A stretch of 64,000 nt of DNA, from the NCBI GenBank assembly GCA_037178855.1, contig JASJZC010000007.1, positions 1,798,001 to 1,862,000 on the forward strand. The letters run 5' to 3'. Origin of the DNA: Oscheius sp. JU75. Its lineage: Eukaryota; Nematoda; Chromadorea; Rhabditida; Rhabditidae. Under the pieces are notes generated by a model, which worked only from the letters and a program-made list of their open reading frames with translations, was not told the DNA's origin and did not search any database. A program made the translations under genes and the position numbers. The stretch's first letter is position 1, and each line of letters starts with the position of its first letter. Positions 11,622-24,191 of the stretch are shown piece by piece.

Positions 11622-13331
11622 GACGGGTAGCAGTGGAGCTGCTCACTAGGTGAAGTGTCCTTTTATGGAAATCACCTATCCTGCAGGGGGCCTATCAGTA
11701 GGAAAGCATTTTTGTTCGATAAGCTCCGCAAATCGAGCCGTAGAGCTCCCTTCAGTTGGTTCTTATCACCAAAAAAGCCGTGTCTCTGTCCCTCAAAAAA
11801 GTAGCTGCAAAAATCGGGCAGATGCCCAAAAATACGTGATAAGTGCTTCTAAGCAAAGATCACGCAAACGATCAGTTTCTAGTTTGCTTTAACTTTTATT
11901 CTACAACTTCCTTCTTACTTTAACTATTTCCGTGTTTTTTTGTTTTTATTTCCGGTTTTCAGGCATTTCAGAGTCTTAGTATCGGCAAACATTTTTTGTT
12001 GGTGTCAAAACAGATCGCTTATTTAACTCCTTAGATTTCGTGACGGGACCGTTTATAGTTAGCATACAAGCATTGATTATTCAGCATTATTTTTTCAGTT
12101 TGGTTGTAACACCGGTAAAATTTCACAAATTAGTAGGTATGTCCACTGAATAAAGCCCTGAACCTGCAACGTGGACTCGCACACATAAAATTGAATCAAT
12201 CAAAATATTTTTTTTTGGGCAATTTGCTTCGTTAATATTTCAAACTTTCCTTTCTCTGACTACAGACGGGTTCAGCAGTTCACAAATGTGCAGTTCCATC
12301 AAATTTTTTGTTTTTGCAGTTATCTGTACCCAAACATTGTCCACAACTTTTGCTGACACCGCAAACCACCCATATCAGCGTGTATCCCTGATCGGTTAAT
12401 GTCCAAGTATACTGGTTATCAGATTTGTTTTCAGTGTTCCCGATGGTATCCGCGGTTCATCATTCAAACAACTATAATCTACTACAGAACTTTGACCTAA
12501 TTCAAAAATAATCTTAATCCTGGGCTTTAGTTCCTTTTCCAGAAAAAGTGATAAGGATAGCACGCCCCAGATTCTAAGTATATTGGTTGGCAAAAATTGC
12601 GACACTCGGAAATTCGAATGCACAGTACAGCAGAAAAAAGTAGTGTCGTTGACTGGATCATATCTGGGGTCTGTTTCGTTGGAATAATGACAAAAACTAT
12701 TTCAATGCTTCAACACATCAGTTTTGGTGGGGTGAGCCAGTTCGTCACGTTTCAACCTAAACTGGAGAATTATAATGATGTTTCAAGGTAATGACTGATC
12801 ACCTTGTTTTTAACGACTTGGGTTAGTCTTCTAGTGAAAAGTACACACTTCGACCAACTCTAAAAAACTATCATAATCAACTATATCCATTTATCAGGGC
12901 CGGAAATTCTTTGTAGTGCCATTAGTACATTTAAAATTGTATAACCATGTTCTAGGAGTCATTTTAGCAACATGTCGTTTCTGTAATCAGATAAAGTGTT
13001 TTGTTCTACCACTCCTGCACTTACATGGTGGTCCGATCTTCGGGAATTTACAACATCGAGCGTAAACCACCTTTTACAGCTCCCTTATCAATAATGCCAC
13101 CGTTCTGTGGCAACCTGTGCCTTGGACCTTAACGGATCTGATAAGACTACAAAGTTTATGCATAAAAATAATATAGAAAAAAAGTTGACTAGTGGGAAGT
13201 TAGCAGTATGCTAGTCTTTGATGACACGTGACTATGAAAGCTACCGAGGGACAGGAGAAAGAATAGTTTCTGGCCAAACGAAGGCGGAATGATATTTGGA
13301 AAATGGGTACAATCGAGGGCATAGGAAGCTG
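11622..13331. other. Intergenic, with a possible mariner end
   Basis: No gene supported. At about 12577-12600 the sequence TTGGTTGGCAAAAATTGCG resembles the outer end of mariner-family inverted repeats, directly after a TA. I find no matching second end or transposase frame nearby, so it would be a solo end or coincidence. Confidence 0.35.
13229..13265 (+). repeat. Short direct repeat, left copy
   Basis: TGACTAT..AGCTAC then GAGGGACAGGAGAAAGA. It recurs in the same orientation at 16025-16057 with one substitution and a 3-base gap. The two copies flank the coiled-coil gene at 13332-15743. Confidence 0.6.
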
Positions 13332-15743
13332 TCAATGAGTGAAAGCATGGTTACCAGGAGAGTATGGTGGTGGTGGGGTGCCTGGAGGTCGAAGCTCCCA
13401 TCGAGCACCCATTCGGAGAGGCTCAGAGCGGCGACGATGCTCGGGACAGCTCATTAACTGTGAGCTAGATGACCCTGCAGAATTTGAGGAGCTTGGACCA
13501 GGAACACCTTCAATGGATCTGAACAAAAAAGGATCAAAAGTATCAGTTTTTCAAACCTTCGGACTTGGTCCACCTTGTGTCGAGCGATTCCCATCCCCTC
13601 ATACTTTAAATAGTGCACATCCTCGGTGGCTACTGCAGGAACCAGCTCACTCAGTTCTCTGACAAAATTTTTTTCTAGAAAGTACAGTAACCCAACCTGT
13701 GACATCGAAAGATATTGTTCGTGTTTTCGGTGTAGTTCAAATGAGCATCTGCCAATCCCTTCATTCCTCGGCGAAAGATGAACATTTTTGAGATTTCTGC
13801 ATCATTCCGAATCTTCCGACACTGTTGTTCGGCCTTTTCTCTCTCCTGGATCACTTTGATGAGCTGAAATGTTTGGAAGATACCCAGCAATATCAAATTT
13901 TTATATTTTCTTATACCCAACGCATTTATTACGTTTGTGACGCAATCCACAAATCGCGTGGGCCGTATCAGTTAAAGCAAAAGAAGAATGCGGACCGATT
14001 GGTCGAAAAGAGAAAGGGGGATAAGCTGGGTCTCGTGACAGGAAATCTGGTATTCAAAGTATGGTCTGATTTTGGCGAAAACTAATCGGTCTACCAGCAC
14101 CTCACATCATGTGACAACAATAGACTTTCAAAGTGGGCTATCTTGAACAAAATGGGATAAATTTAAAACGTTTTTTTTAATATCGAAGAAAATAACTTTG
14201 AACTTTCAATTTTCGAGCCAAATTGGTGTCGTTAGTTTGGTCATTTCCTGTGTATTATATAATCATCCGAATGTAAGGATGTTTCTAGTGCTTACTACTC
14301 TACTAATTTATCCCAAATCTTGGTGCCAAGGGCTAAAAGCTAACTACTTTGCGATCTCAAAATAGAAGGACAATTTCATACTTCGAAAGTAGATTTGCTA
14401 TTTTCTTATATGCCGGCTGGAGAAATACGTAGACAGGCTGACGGAGCGGAATGACTAGGAGAAGTAACCTAATGAGGACAGAAAACAAAGTAATAGAACC
14501 ACACCACGTATTGTGGCCAAAATTTGGAGTAAACTTTTTGAAAGCGAAGTGATGAAAAACTGACCTCAGCCAGTTGTGATCGTAGTTGATCACCGTCGGA
14601 GTAGCGTGAACGATTAAATACACCGGGGCTCCTTATACGATTGACTTCTTTTTCAAGTCGTTTCTCTCTTTCCATCAAACCAATCAGTCTTTTTTCCGCT
14701 TTCTGCATCTCTTCTTCTTGAAGTGACATTTTTTTGAGTTCCTAAACAACATTATTAGTGTCTGTATTTATATTATTCTTTTGCCCTGTTCCCAAAAAGA
14801 CCGCCATCTTTGGAAGACAAAAGTGACATTAGCGTGGCTTGTGACTAACGACGAGTCACCGGCGGCACGCAATGGACACCACAGCAGCGTGATATTTCCA
14901 GCAGACTGAAAAACGAAGAAAGCGCTTGCCTCGTTGTGTTTCAGTGTTTCTTCTGCCAGGTTGACTTGCTGCTCAGAGTGGAGTGTCAGCAATTCTCTCA
15001 TCCTGGCGGATACGTCGTCTGTAAAAGATTCCAGACTTTTGAAGTATTCTCAAACGATACCTATGGCGGAGTTACCTCCATTCTTTGCCCATTGACTGAA
15101 ACGAGTTGCACCTCGCTTCTGGAGTTCTGCTGCTTTCATCGCAAGCTTGCTGAAACAGGTCGGTTGCAGACCATTGTCAAAGTCTTATGTTTGCTGACCC
15201 AAAACAACTGTTGCTACGAATTTTAGGTTCTTAATACAGCGAGACAGCTATTTATCTCTGCACCGCATATACAAAAAAACTCCGTAGAACTCTTTCCTTG
15301 TGTCAATTTAATCAAGAACAAACCTAGCTGCCTCAAAATCACAGAGAGCTTCTTCAAGACTTGGAGCTGGAACTCCACCTTTGAGGATGTCGAGAATGCG
15401 CCCTGTGGACTGGGTCTTCTTCTGTCCTCGTCCGACCATTATTGGAGGATCTAAAAGTTTTTGAATCAGAAGAGAAGAATACAGAATTTGGAAGAAGCTG
15501 ATGATTAAAAAGAAATACTCGGCGCCTGCGCAAACATGAAAGAGAACAGATGGCCAATAAAGAGAAATTGCGCGTTTGAGGAAGGAAGCTTACTCAAGGC
15601 CGTCACCCGGGAGCTATTATGCAAAAAAGTTCTGTACCATTCTTAGAAAAACTCATTGAGTTTCATAACTGCGGAATAGGAACCGTACCTGATCTGTCTC
15701 CTCCAGCTGAACGATGGCGACCTCCCATTGCGGCGCTGAGCAT
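13332..15743 (-). CDS. Coiled-coil protein, possibly BAR-like
   Basis: The ATG at 15743 opens MLSAAMGGRHRSAGGDRS. Further exons read PPIMVGRGQKKTQSTGRIL, KGGVPAPSLEEALCDFEA, KLAMKAAELQKRGATRFS, RMRELLTLHSEQQVNLAEE, ELKKMSLQEEEMQKAEKRL, REKRLEKEVNRIRSPGVFN, and LIKVIQEREKAEQQCRKI. Next come ELSELVPAVATEDVHYLK and a Ser/Pro-rich tail ending PPPPYSPGNHAFTH. The long charged helices with spaced hydrophobic positions, bracketed by disordered ends, fit a membrane-curving BAR or eisosome-like helical bundle, but I do not recognise a named family. The junction around 14880-14940 (after LAEETLKHNE) is unresolved: a 24-base gap with a GC donor is needed, or a frame beginning CWKYHAAVVSIACR is used. PPPPY could bind WW domains. 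Confidence 0.7.
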
Positions 15744-16024
15744 GGTGTTGGAGCCCCTGAAAGCTTGTTCAATAAATCCCTTAGGAAAGAGAACGGAAGA
15801 GGGGGAAACCAAATAGGATCATTAGGACGATGAGGTGTGAAAAACAGACAATAGCATCTAGTATTTGCCTTATCTACTTCCTCCTCGTACATCCAATTAA
15901 GGTTGAGAGTCAGATGTCAGTATTGGGTACTACACGCAAAGAATCTAAAGAAGCTGTATCTTAAATATTGCACTTCCACTGAGGATTGTCTTCCTTATCT
16001 AATGGAATAATTATAGTTGTGCTG

Positions 16025-16057
16025 TGACTATAGCTACTGAGGGACAGGAGAAAGACG
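16025..16057 (+). repeat. Short direct repeat, right copy
   Basis: Second copy of the element at 13229-13265: TGACTATAGCTAC followed by TGAGGGACAGGAGAAAGA. Confidence 0.6.
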
Positions 16058-19000
16058 AGCTTCTCATTAAAGAAGCGCCGGTTCATATAGGATGAGACAA
16101 TTCTATGGCGTAGCCGAGGCAGGAAAACTGTGTTCAGAATCGTTGCTTTCAGCTACGCAATTCAACAAACAGTGACTAAGTGCAATATCGAGAAAGGCTT
16201 CAAGAAACTGGAACACGCAGAAGACCTTTGTGGAAAGCAGTAACGCTGTTTGTTTGCGAATAATTATGCCGCGAGAATCGTGTCAAGAAAATAACAATGT
16301 TTTCTTAGAAAGTGACAGGAAAATATGCAGCGACGTGTGATACAAATGACTGATGATTAAAAACTGTAAATTAATGTTAGACCGAATCAAAACTGTTTAG
16401 GGGATAGACATTAATGGATCATTCGGTAGAAGATAGAAGAAAAACAGACACGAAACCAGAAATCTAAATCAGACATTCTAATTTTGATGTCTAGACCGAG
16501 AAAGGTGCCATGTAATTAAGAAATTGCACGCATTTTAATAAGATTTCTAATGAGATTGAGCAAAAAGATCCTCAGATAACCTAATATGGATCCTATAACT
16601 AAGTCTCCTCAAAATATAGCGTTGTTCACTAGTGTTATGAAATGAACGGTAGTTGCGATTTGTTCAATGCCATAGGCATGAGGAATAGAAGAAAAAAAGG
16701 GTTTGGGGTTAGTATTTGAAACGTCAAAAACTGCTGTTATAGGTTCCAGACCAACTTGACACATATGTCCGAACAATAGTATTCAGGTTGCAGCTGATGA
16801 GGATGCGGCGAGGCGAGGTTTCTGCCCTAATTTAATAGAATCTTTAATGAGGGTTGTGGGTCGAGCTATTTCTGAGTATGAACGGACAAGTAATACACTC
16901 CTCCGGGGAATCGGCTTAATCGCGCCTTGTCAGAAAGCAATGCGAGTGTGATTGTTTCCGGACACTGAATACTTCATGTTTGCAGTGCTCTTATCGCAGT
17001 GCCAAAGATGGGATTGAAACGACCAAACAATATGGCTTAAAAATAATAATGGGTGGTCCTAATTGACTGTATCAAGATAGACGAGGCCTCATCTTCTTGT
17101 CATAAGGTAATGAGGGACGCGAGGACCCGTAGTGGACACCGTTCGAGGTCAGCGATTGCACACAAAAGGAGGCCATATGGCATGCGTCCCTCTCCTGACT
17201 GGTGGAGGTTCACCTGTCACCGTTGCCTTCTTTTGATTGGATAGGTGTGTCGGCCTGTTTTTTTCGGCTGGGAGGGATTAGCCCAGTTTTTCGTGGAGTC
17301 AAGAAGGGGTTATTTAGGCAGCAAACTTCAAGACAAACACTGCATTCCATTCATAGAAGAACACTGATTAATAGACGCTCTGTAAGGTAATTACAAAATA
17401 GAAAACTAAAAGGGTTCTGAGCGGCATCCTAAAAGCGAGTGCTTGACTACGAAACCCACGAACACGAATCCACCGTATGGCAATACAAATCATTTTTATT
17501 CCAAAGCTCCAAGAAAAAACTCATTTTTTTCGGTGTTTGTAGCTATTATTATGTTAAAAACACTACTCTATACTCGTGGACAAATTATATACAAAAAAAA
17601 GAGAAAGAGAATGAAATGAAATTGGTCTCTAAAAATGCGAGTAAAACTCTAAAATAACAAAATTTAGCTGTTTCTGATCATTATTATTGCGAGGACTTAG
17701 TTTCGGTAGCAGTAGTTAAGATCTTGCTATTCTTCAAAACTGATCCGTTAGATCATGTTCATCGGTTTTCGAAAGAATAGTAACAAGATTTGAACATCTG
17801 TTCAAATCGGATAGGCAGCTGTGCATCCGAGAGCGATCATCTTGCACGCGATATCAACATATCAAGTATATGGTACATGTTCAACTTTCAAGAAAAAGTG
17901 AATATGTCTGACCATGACAGCACTATTAACGAGCTATCGTTGACTCCGCAATGAGCATCCGGAGAGACTGCACAGCTGGCAGACACCTCGATTAGACTAA
18001 CGCGCATCGATTTTAGAATGGTTTGAAATCTATGTTTGTGGACCGCTGATCACCCAGGAGAGATATAACTGAATGCCAGAATTTTTCTCGACATTGACAA
18101 GAAATGAAATATCATGAAGGGCACTCGGAGATAAATTTGGTGACAATAATGTACAATACGGAGTGAAAAAGCTTTGTAGAAGTAGCATAGTGAGAAACTA
18201 TTCGGACTCTCATAAAGTCCGTTTACTGGTGAACAGCTGCGGTCAGTGGCAGGATCATAAAACCTCACACTCGCGCAGTTAGCCTCTCTCCCGCGCGCGC
18301 GGACAACAGCTGACCTCGGTTCCGCCCAATCTTAGCACCCTGACCCGTTGGACAACGAGGGATTCAAACTCTGAATTTCTTCCTAACACTGTGGAGGATT
18401 GAAAGCTAGAAAAAGCCGACATGTTACTACCATTTAAGCTACTTAACTGAACAATAGACAGTATTAGGTTCGATGGAGCTTGAAGAAACAAGTTTACTTC
18501 GTATACTAGCTGATAAACCTCTTAAACTTTTATAGGAGACTTTTAAAAACTGTAACCATCTTAACCAAACAGGGATCGTAGACAGGTGGCACCCTCTTCT
18601 AGTGGTCGACACGTCGAGTGGTACCGGATTAGGGGAGGGGATAGTAACCTAAGGGGACAATGAGGTCAGACCAAACAACCGCGATCGATCGTTGTTGGCG
18701 AGTAGAGGTAATTTAAATGAGATACCATCTCAGCGGGAGGTCGACTGCAGACAAAACTCCAAGTCGGTAATTAGATAAGGGTATGACCCTGTTTATGTGC
18801 AAATGAGAACGATAAGTATAGCTAAAGAATACGGGTACAGTGTGCCATAGGTAAAATGTGTGCATATTCTACGAAGAAAACGCTGAATCAGCCTGAGAGT
18901 CACGAAATAAGCTGTCGGGAACATCCGCCTATGTTTGACGATGAATCAAGGCACCTTCTCCGACAAACAGTAAAGTGTTCGAAGAAAATTTGGGAGCGTT

Positions 19001-20827
19001 TTAGCACCTAGAAAAATACTGTCAAATGCTTTTACATGATTTAAGCAATTGAACTTTTCGTCGCACAGTACAGTTCTGAATCTTCGGATCGTATATTCAC
19101 CGAAGTATTTTCGTCTTCTCATTTTTTCATGCTATGATCAGACCAGAAAAGCGTGAAGAAAAACGACTATTCGAAAGCCGACTGTTTCTTCTGCAGGTAT
19201 CACCATGATGTTACTGAGTGGCAGTCCTAAAAAAATTATTGGGTCCGAGCAGCACTGCTGCTTTTACTGCAAGAGAACAGTTTACTTTGTTTAGATCCAC
19301 TTGAATCTAATAGCAGTGCCCAATTATTGCAGTTCGAGCTCAAAGATGGTAGCATCTTATGATAAGTTTGTTAAAAAAGCTACTTCAATTCATGATGAAA
19401 AAACCAGAGAACTGAGACAATTCCAAGAAATTGAAGTGTCCTGAAGTGTTCTTTCGGACATCACATCATTGAAACTGGAGTGTAAATTGACACAATTAGG
19501 TTATTTGCAACATGTGCTTGGCACTTTCTTGCTCTTAACAGATAATTGTCATTCAAAGGTTTGTGCATTCTCGCTGAGCATTTTATCTTCTATGCAGTTC
19601 AATTAAAATTCCAACAGAAGGTCAAATGTGCTACGTCTTTTCCCTCGAAAACCTCATTAGCTCACAACAGGGGCCCATTTTAGCAGAATATTTTCGATCT
19701 TTGCTCCCTATCAAATGTCCTCCATATTTGATAGATATGAAATCTGTCGACCTAGATAGTTTTACGCATTTGATCAATCTGTACTTCAGATCTTGTTCAG
19801 CCCATTAAAAAGCTCAAGAGGGGTTTTGAGGATTCAAATTATTGTTTCATGTTGATCCGATTTGGATACCACGCACCTTTGAAGACTGCTGACCCGAGAC
19901 ATCATACAGACAGTTTGGCCAACTCGTTTTGCCTTTTTTGGTGAAATTATGTCAGAGGGGGTAACGCCTACGTCACATTTACTGAAATTGTTAGGTATCG
20001 TGGTCTCGACCTACTTTGACTTACCGTTTTCTTCTCATTACAGTTCTAGAACTATGATTAAACTTCTTGTTTTCCAATGAAAATAGTTTTCAGATCCAAT
20101 GACGTAGCTAAAGTATCCTACTTGCCTATAAGGAACACCAACCCATTCTGGGAGGATTTAACGCGAAGAGGGGATAAAATACGAGGTCACATATAAATTC
20201 AAAAAAGGCTGCCGTTTGTTTTCTCTACATTTGTCAACGTCGTAAGGACACATCCATTTTGACGACACTGGGCTCGTCTCAGACTGGCTTCAATTTGGTC
20301 TTTGCGTGTGAGATAACGTCGTCCGACTACGTCTGGCTGCATTTTCACCCAAATAGAGGTCAGATTTTCAATTTAAATTTTGTATTTTGCATCACTCCAC
20401 TTTTTCCATTCGCGAAAGTTCTCTCACTCTCTAGGCAGTTTCTTCCCATTTCCTGCACTGTTTTCAAAATTGTAACGAATAATACTGACTTTGGGTCTCA
20501 TCATGCACCCACTTGTCTGAAAGTTGTACCAAAAAGACGAGGTCAAAGTTGTGAGTTGTCGTTGAAAAGCAAAGATATGAGTCAAAAATTGTTTGCGGTC
20601 GACCTGTAGGGCTAGTTTTGACATCTTAATCTTAGAATTTTTAGCCTACAGATGCATTCTATCGTCCGATCCCTCGTTCAGTTTGTGTGGTTATACTAGG
20701 GCCTCTGAACAATGCAGTGATCAAACGAGCTCTTTGACTTTTCGAGTGTGCCCACGAGTTGCAGACAACGTCATATGAGTGCCGAATACTGTTCACTTCA
20801 TTAGGAGTTTCCTCTGTAGGCTATCGC

Positions 20828-20872
20828 TCTTTCAACGTGCGGTTCCGGGTTCTTTCAACGTGCGGTTCCGGG
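20828..20872 (+). repeat. 23-bp tandem duplication
   Basis: Two head-to-tail copies of TCTTTCAACGTGCGGTTCCG GG with a one-base spacer. Perfect repeats of this length suggest a recent slippage or duplication event. No gene is affected. Confidence 0.85.
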
Positions 20873-21189
20873 CCAAATTCGCACCGATTTTTCTCGCGGT
20901 TTCTGTTATTTGAACACTTTTCCTTGTTTAACTTACTGACACGCCCACTTCCTTCATTATAGGAGTGTGTATAGTTGAAGAGACTGTCGAATATGAGTTT
21001 ACGGGCATAAAAGACATATCTGTTGTGTTAGTCAGCCGATTCACTCTTCGACAAACCATTCAGTCTGCAATGATCAGTTACTGTCAATAAGTAGACACGT
21101 TGACGTTTACATAGCGTGGTTCTCAAGTAAAATTGTATCTTAGCTTTCCGTGTCAGCAACGGCTCATTTTGCAGGGAGCCGGCAAAAAG

Positions 21190-22650
21190 ATGCGTCGTTT
21201 CTTCCGTCGTGCTAATACGCCAGCTCCGATGGACAGTCTCCCTGAGGCTGATGCTCTGCCACCAGTTCCTGCTGTTCCGTCGGAAGATGACGATACTCCG
21301 GAGCCCGCTGCTACAATCGTTGTAAGCGTTGGAAATAAACAGGTCGGCATTTAAAGTCATCTAACCGCTAGAATTTTGCGTACGAAGTTGGTGAATTCTC
21401 AAAAGCGTGTTTGTTTGGCATATACAGAACAGAAACTCTTGTTAAACGTGAGACAGAGCTTTCATCCACACCACTATGTAGTTTTGCTCTTACATTTGGC
21501 TGAACGCTTGAATTTGGAAGATGACTCATACCAAAGATAAGTGGCATGCAGCGCAGCGCTGATATCGCTTATGTTAGTGCTAGATATCTACTTTCTTTGC
21601 TAGACTATGTTTTGCTTGGTATAGTACTTCAGTAGTTTCAGGGAATTACTCACGGTGCCGACCTGGTCGAGATCCCCCTGCCTGACGATGTACCGGACGT
21701 CCCATCTGCCACTCCTCCACGTCGCCATAGCGTCTTTGGGCGCTTTGCTGACTGGCTCAGACGTGTAGTGAGTTTTGCTCTTTTAATTGGCCATTGCGAA
21801 TGCACACATGCTCTGTGTCGCTCGCCTGCTTCTCAGTTGTCCGCCCAACTTTCTGGAGACATCCCCCTGCTCCAAATTACTGCCTTCGCCTCTGCCGGGT
21901 GGCCGCATGTCCAGTCTAGCAGCTGACTGCTCTTCTTCAACCGTAGCTCTCGCTTTTTCGGTTATTGCCTTCGGTCTTCATGTGCCTGATCCGGCTATGA
22001 TGGATTTCAAGGTAAACATTTATTTGTACACTGAGATCATTCTCATTTTTGTCATTTTCATTTTATCGTGTAGTTAATAAGTTTTTCAATTGTGTGAATC
22101 GAAGTCACCGTTATGTCACTGCGAGATTTCACCGTAACATATCCATTTGAGACAGCTCTTCATTTGTTGCAAACGTCTGAGAAAAATTCATTTGGAAACC
22201 TAATATGCTGCAGCATTAGATTACCACCCGAGTGACCTCACTCATAGAATCTCCTTCCGGATGTCATGTCATTCGCGTGAGAGAAAAAGACTTATTTGTA
22301 CTATGAACTTCGATAGTTCAAACAACTGCTGTTTGATCAATATTTGATTGTATTATCCCTTTTTCTTGTTTGTGGTAATGGCTCATAGCGGGAAACAAAT
22401 GTCCGGCTCAAAGTTGATGTCGACAGAATCATTTTGTCACATTTCGCAAAACACAACGCTTTTTCAGTTTGGAAGCAAGCGCAATCGTAGAAGTACTCCT
22501 TCCGGGCAGGACCTCGAGAAGGCTCAGCGCGAGCTCGATACCATTCCGGAGGAATCGGAGACTGATGAGGAGCCCAAGACTAGACACTCTCCCCACAAGC
22601 TTGTGAGATACGACATTCCTGTTGTCGTCGTCCACGACCCCAATATTTAA
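21190..22650 (+). CDS. Orphan acidic, proline- and arginine-rich protein
   Basis: Not recognised. The first exon from ATG 21190 reads MRRFFRRANTPAPMDSLPEA, DALPPVPAVPSEDDDTPE. A second (acceptor TTTCAG near 21640) reads GITHGADLVEIPLPDDVPD, VPSATPPRRHSVFGRFAD, WLRRV. A third around 21825-22010 has two open frames and is uncertain. The last, after TTTTTCAG at about 22468, reads FGSKRNRRSTPSGQDLEKAQ, RELDTIPEESETDEEPKT, RHSPHKLVRYDIPVVVVHD and stops. Codon choice is strongly biased toward C- and G-ending codons compared with the flanks, supporting real coding. Arginine clusters RRFFRR and GRFADWLRR are alike, hinting at an internal repeat. Probably a disordered cytosolic or nuclear protein; role unknown. 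Confidence 0.55.
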
Positions 22651-23177
22651 GTCGGAAGTATATAACCGGTAGTTTTCTTTTCTATCTTAATCATACTTTC
22701 CTGTTTGTTCTTCAAGCTTCCTTGTTATGAAGGCAAGCCTAAGAGTTTGGTTGGAATAGTAACAAAAAACTTGTAAAAAGAAAAACCAACTTTGTTGTAA
22801 AAACTGCCAAAAAAGACTTATTTCTGTGATCTCCTTCAGCTTTAATCTGTCCAAGACATATAGTTTGTATTTAAACCATAAATACGGTCTCTACCGGTTT
22901 GTTGCCAGTTTTTTCCACTGGGTTTTGCGGTAACCCTTTTTGCACTACTGAAACGAGACAGTAATTCGGTGAAATGTTTCTGATACGATTGTGATGACTC
23001 TAAATTTGTATGTTTATATGAATCACTTTTCGATCCTTTTAGCTGGACATCGGATAAAAATAGATTTATTGATGCTTCCATAAGAGATAACGAATACAAT
23101 ATATCAGCAAGCGAGCTCTGTTTGTAACCGGTACCAATGCTATCTGGTCACTATACCCAAAAAACTAGAAGCCCTAC
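22651..23177. other. Intergenic, no gene seen
   Basis: Lies between two convergent genes. The minus-strand ORF at 22842-23099 shows no domain and no splice partner. Confidence 0.5.
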
Positions 23178-24120
23178 TTAAAAGTCTCGGAAATATCGAG
23201 CGTAGCAATGTACCCGTCCTGCGGACCTAGCGGGGGTATCGAAAATAGGCCAGATTCTACAAATACCAGCATTTTCTAGGAAATTGACTTTGATATGAGC
23301 ATTTGAGTGACCCTTTGACTGGAATTCCATGCAGTAGTGTGTCAGCTTCCGATTCTCGCATTCTAACATAAACTTGTCCTTCCAGGCCATGTCACATCCT
23401 TGGAGAGTGAGATTGAAAAATGCAGCGACCGGAGAATTGAGCCAAGTCTGAAAACAAAAATAGCTTTTCAAGCATGCATTGTTACCTCAACAAAGTCGCA
23501 AGCAGTCTCGACGGAAATGCAGTTGACCTCTGCAAGGAAGTTTTTCTTCTCCTTGGCTATTTTCATCTCCTCCGTGAACTTTTTGACAACATAGTCATTG
23601 ACAGGATTCAGAGGACTGTCGATCCAACGGAAATGACTAAACTTGGAGTTGGAAATTTGGATGTCAGAAATCATTGCAGGGAGTATGCAGTCACGGAAAA
23701 GAAGGTCTTGGCATGTTGGCACGACTTTCTCGAAAAGCTCTTGAAGAATTGGGACAAAGGACTTGTCCAATTGAATCCTTTGGATGCTGAGAGATCTGAA
23801 AATCATGTTTTTTTTTTATTTGGTCATCGGAAGCCTTATCGCCCTATGGCGCTTTTGCCTCTGCGAGCACGCGGTGCCCGGCACCAAGTGAAACCGAAAA
23901 AAGAGATAATCAGATCAACTGTCTGTTTCGCTTTCACTCACCTAACACGAAACTGCTTGTAGTAGCTGAGGGCATCCAATAGAAGTTCTAATGCGTTGAG
24001 GGTTTCTTCAGAAGACTTCAAAGAGTTCAGCTCCAAAGAATCCACCTCGACAAATGTCCATTTGTCAAAGTGGAAGCTATCCAAACTCTGAAAGCTGTCC
24101 TTTTCGCAACTTTTTCGAAA
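23178..24120 (-). pseudogene. C-terminal part of F-box locus, detached by stops
   Basis: Three well-formed exons in matching phases. Exon a (24120-23942): FRKSCEKDSFQSLDSFHFD, LLLDALSYYKQFRVR. Exon b: SLSIQRIQLDKSFVPILQ, LFRDCILPAMISDIQIS, FRWIDSPLNPVNDYVVKKF. Exon c: TWLNSPVAAFFNLTLQGC, YCMEFQSKGHSNAHIKVNF, ending HCYARYFRDF and stop at 23178. It resembles the ligand-binding second half of the large nematode F-box families. Its first exon needs an upstream exon ending in phase 0, but the preceding sequence of the F-box gene has TAA TAG in frame at about 24189-24194 and leaves the wrong phase. Either the two parts are one gene whose splicing I have not found, or the locus is broken. Confidence 0.5.
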
Positions 24121-24191
24121 CTGTTTATGCGTTTTCCCTGTCGCTGATAAAACAGCTCACCACATTTCTTTTTCTGGATTAGCTCTCGCTA

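Larger units (their letters stand above)
15744..21189. other. Long gene-poor region
   Basis: About 5.4 kb without a convincing gene. ORFs are short (60-116 codons) and show no domain, signal peptide or exon chain. A G/C-richer patch at 17090-17300 and another at 18290-18380 and 18580-18700 could be remnants of repeats. The ORF at 19626-19808 (MCYVFSLENLISSQQGPIL) and that at 20259-20609 have no recognisable match. The interval also holds the right copy of a short direct repeat and a 23-bp tandem duplication. Confidence 0.45.

Noticed and set aside
23474-23962. 162-codon plus-strand ORF
   Set aside because: Antisense shadow of the F-box C-terminal exon, which has matching splice phases on minus.
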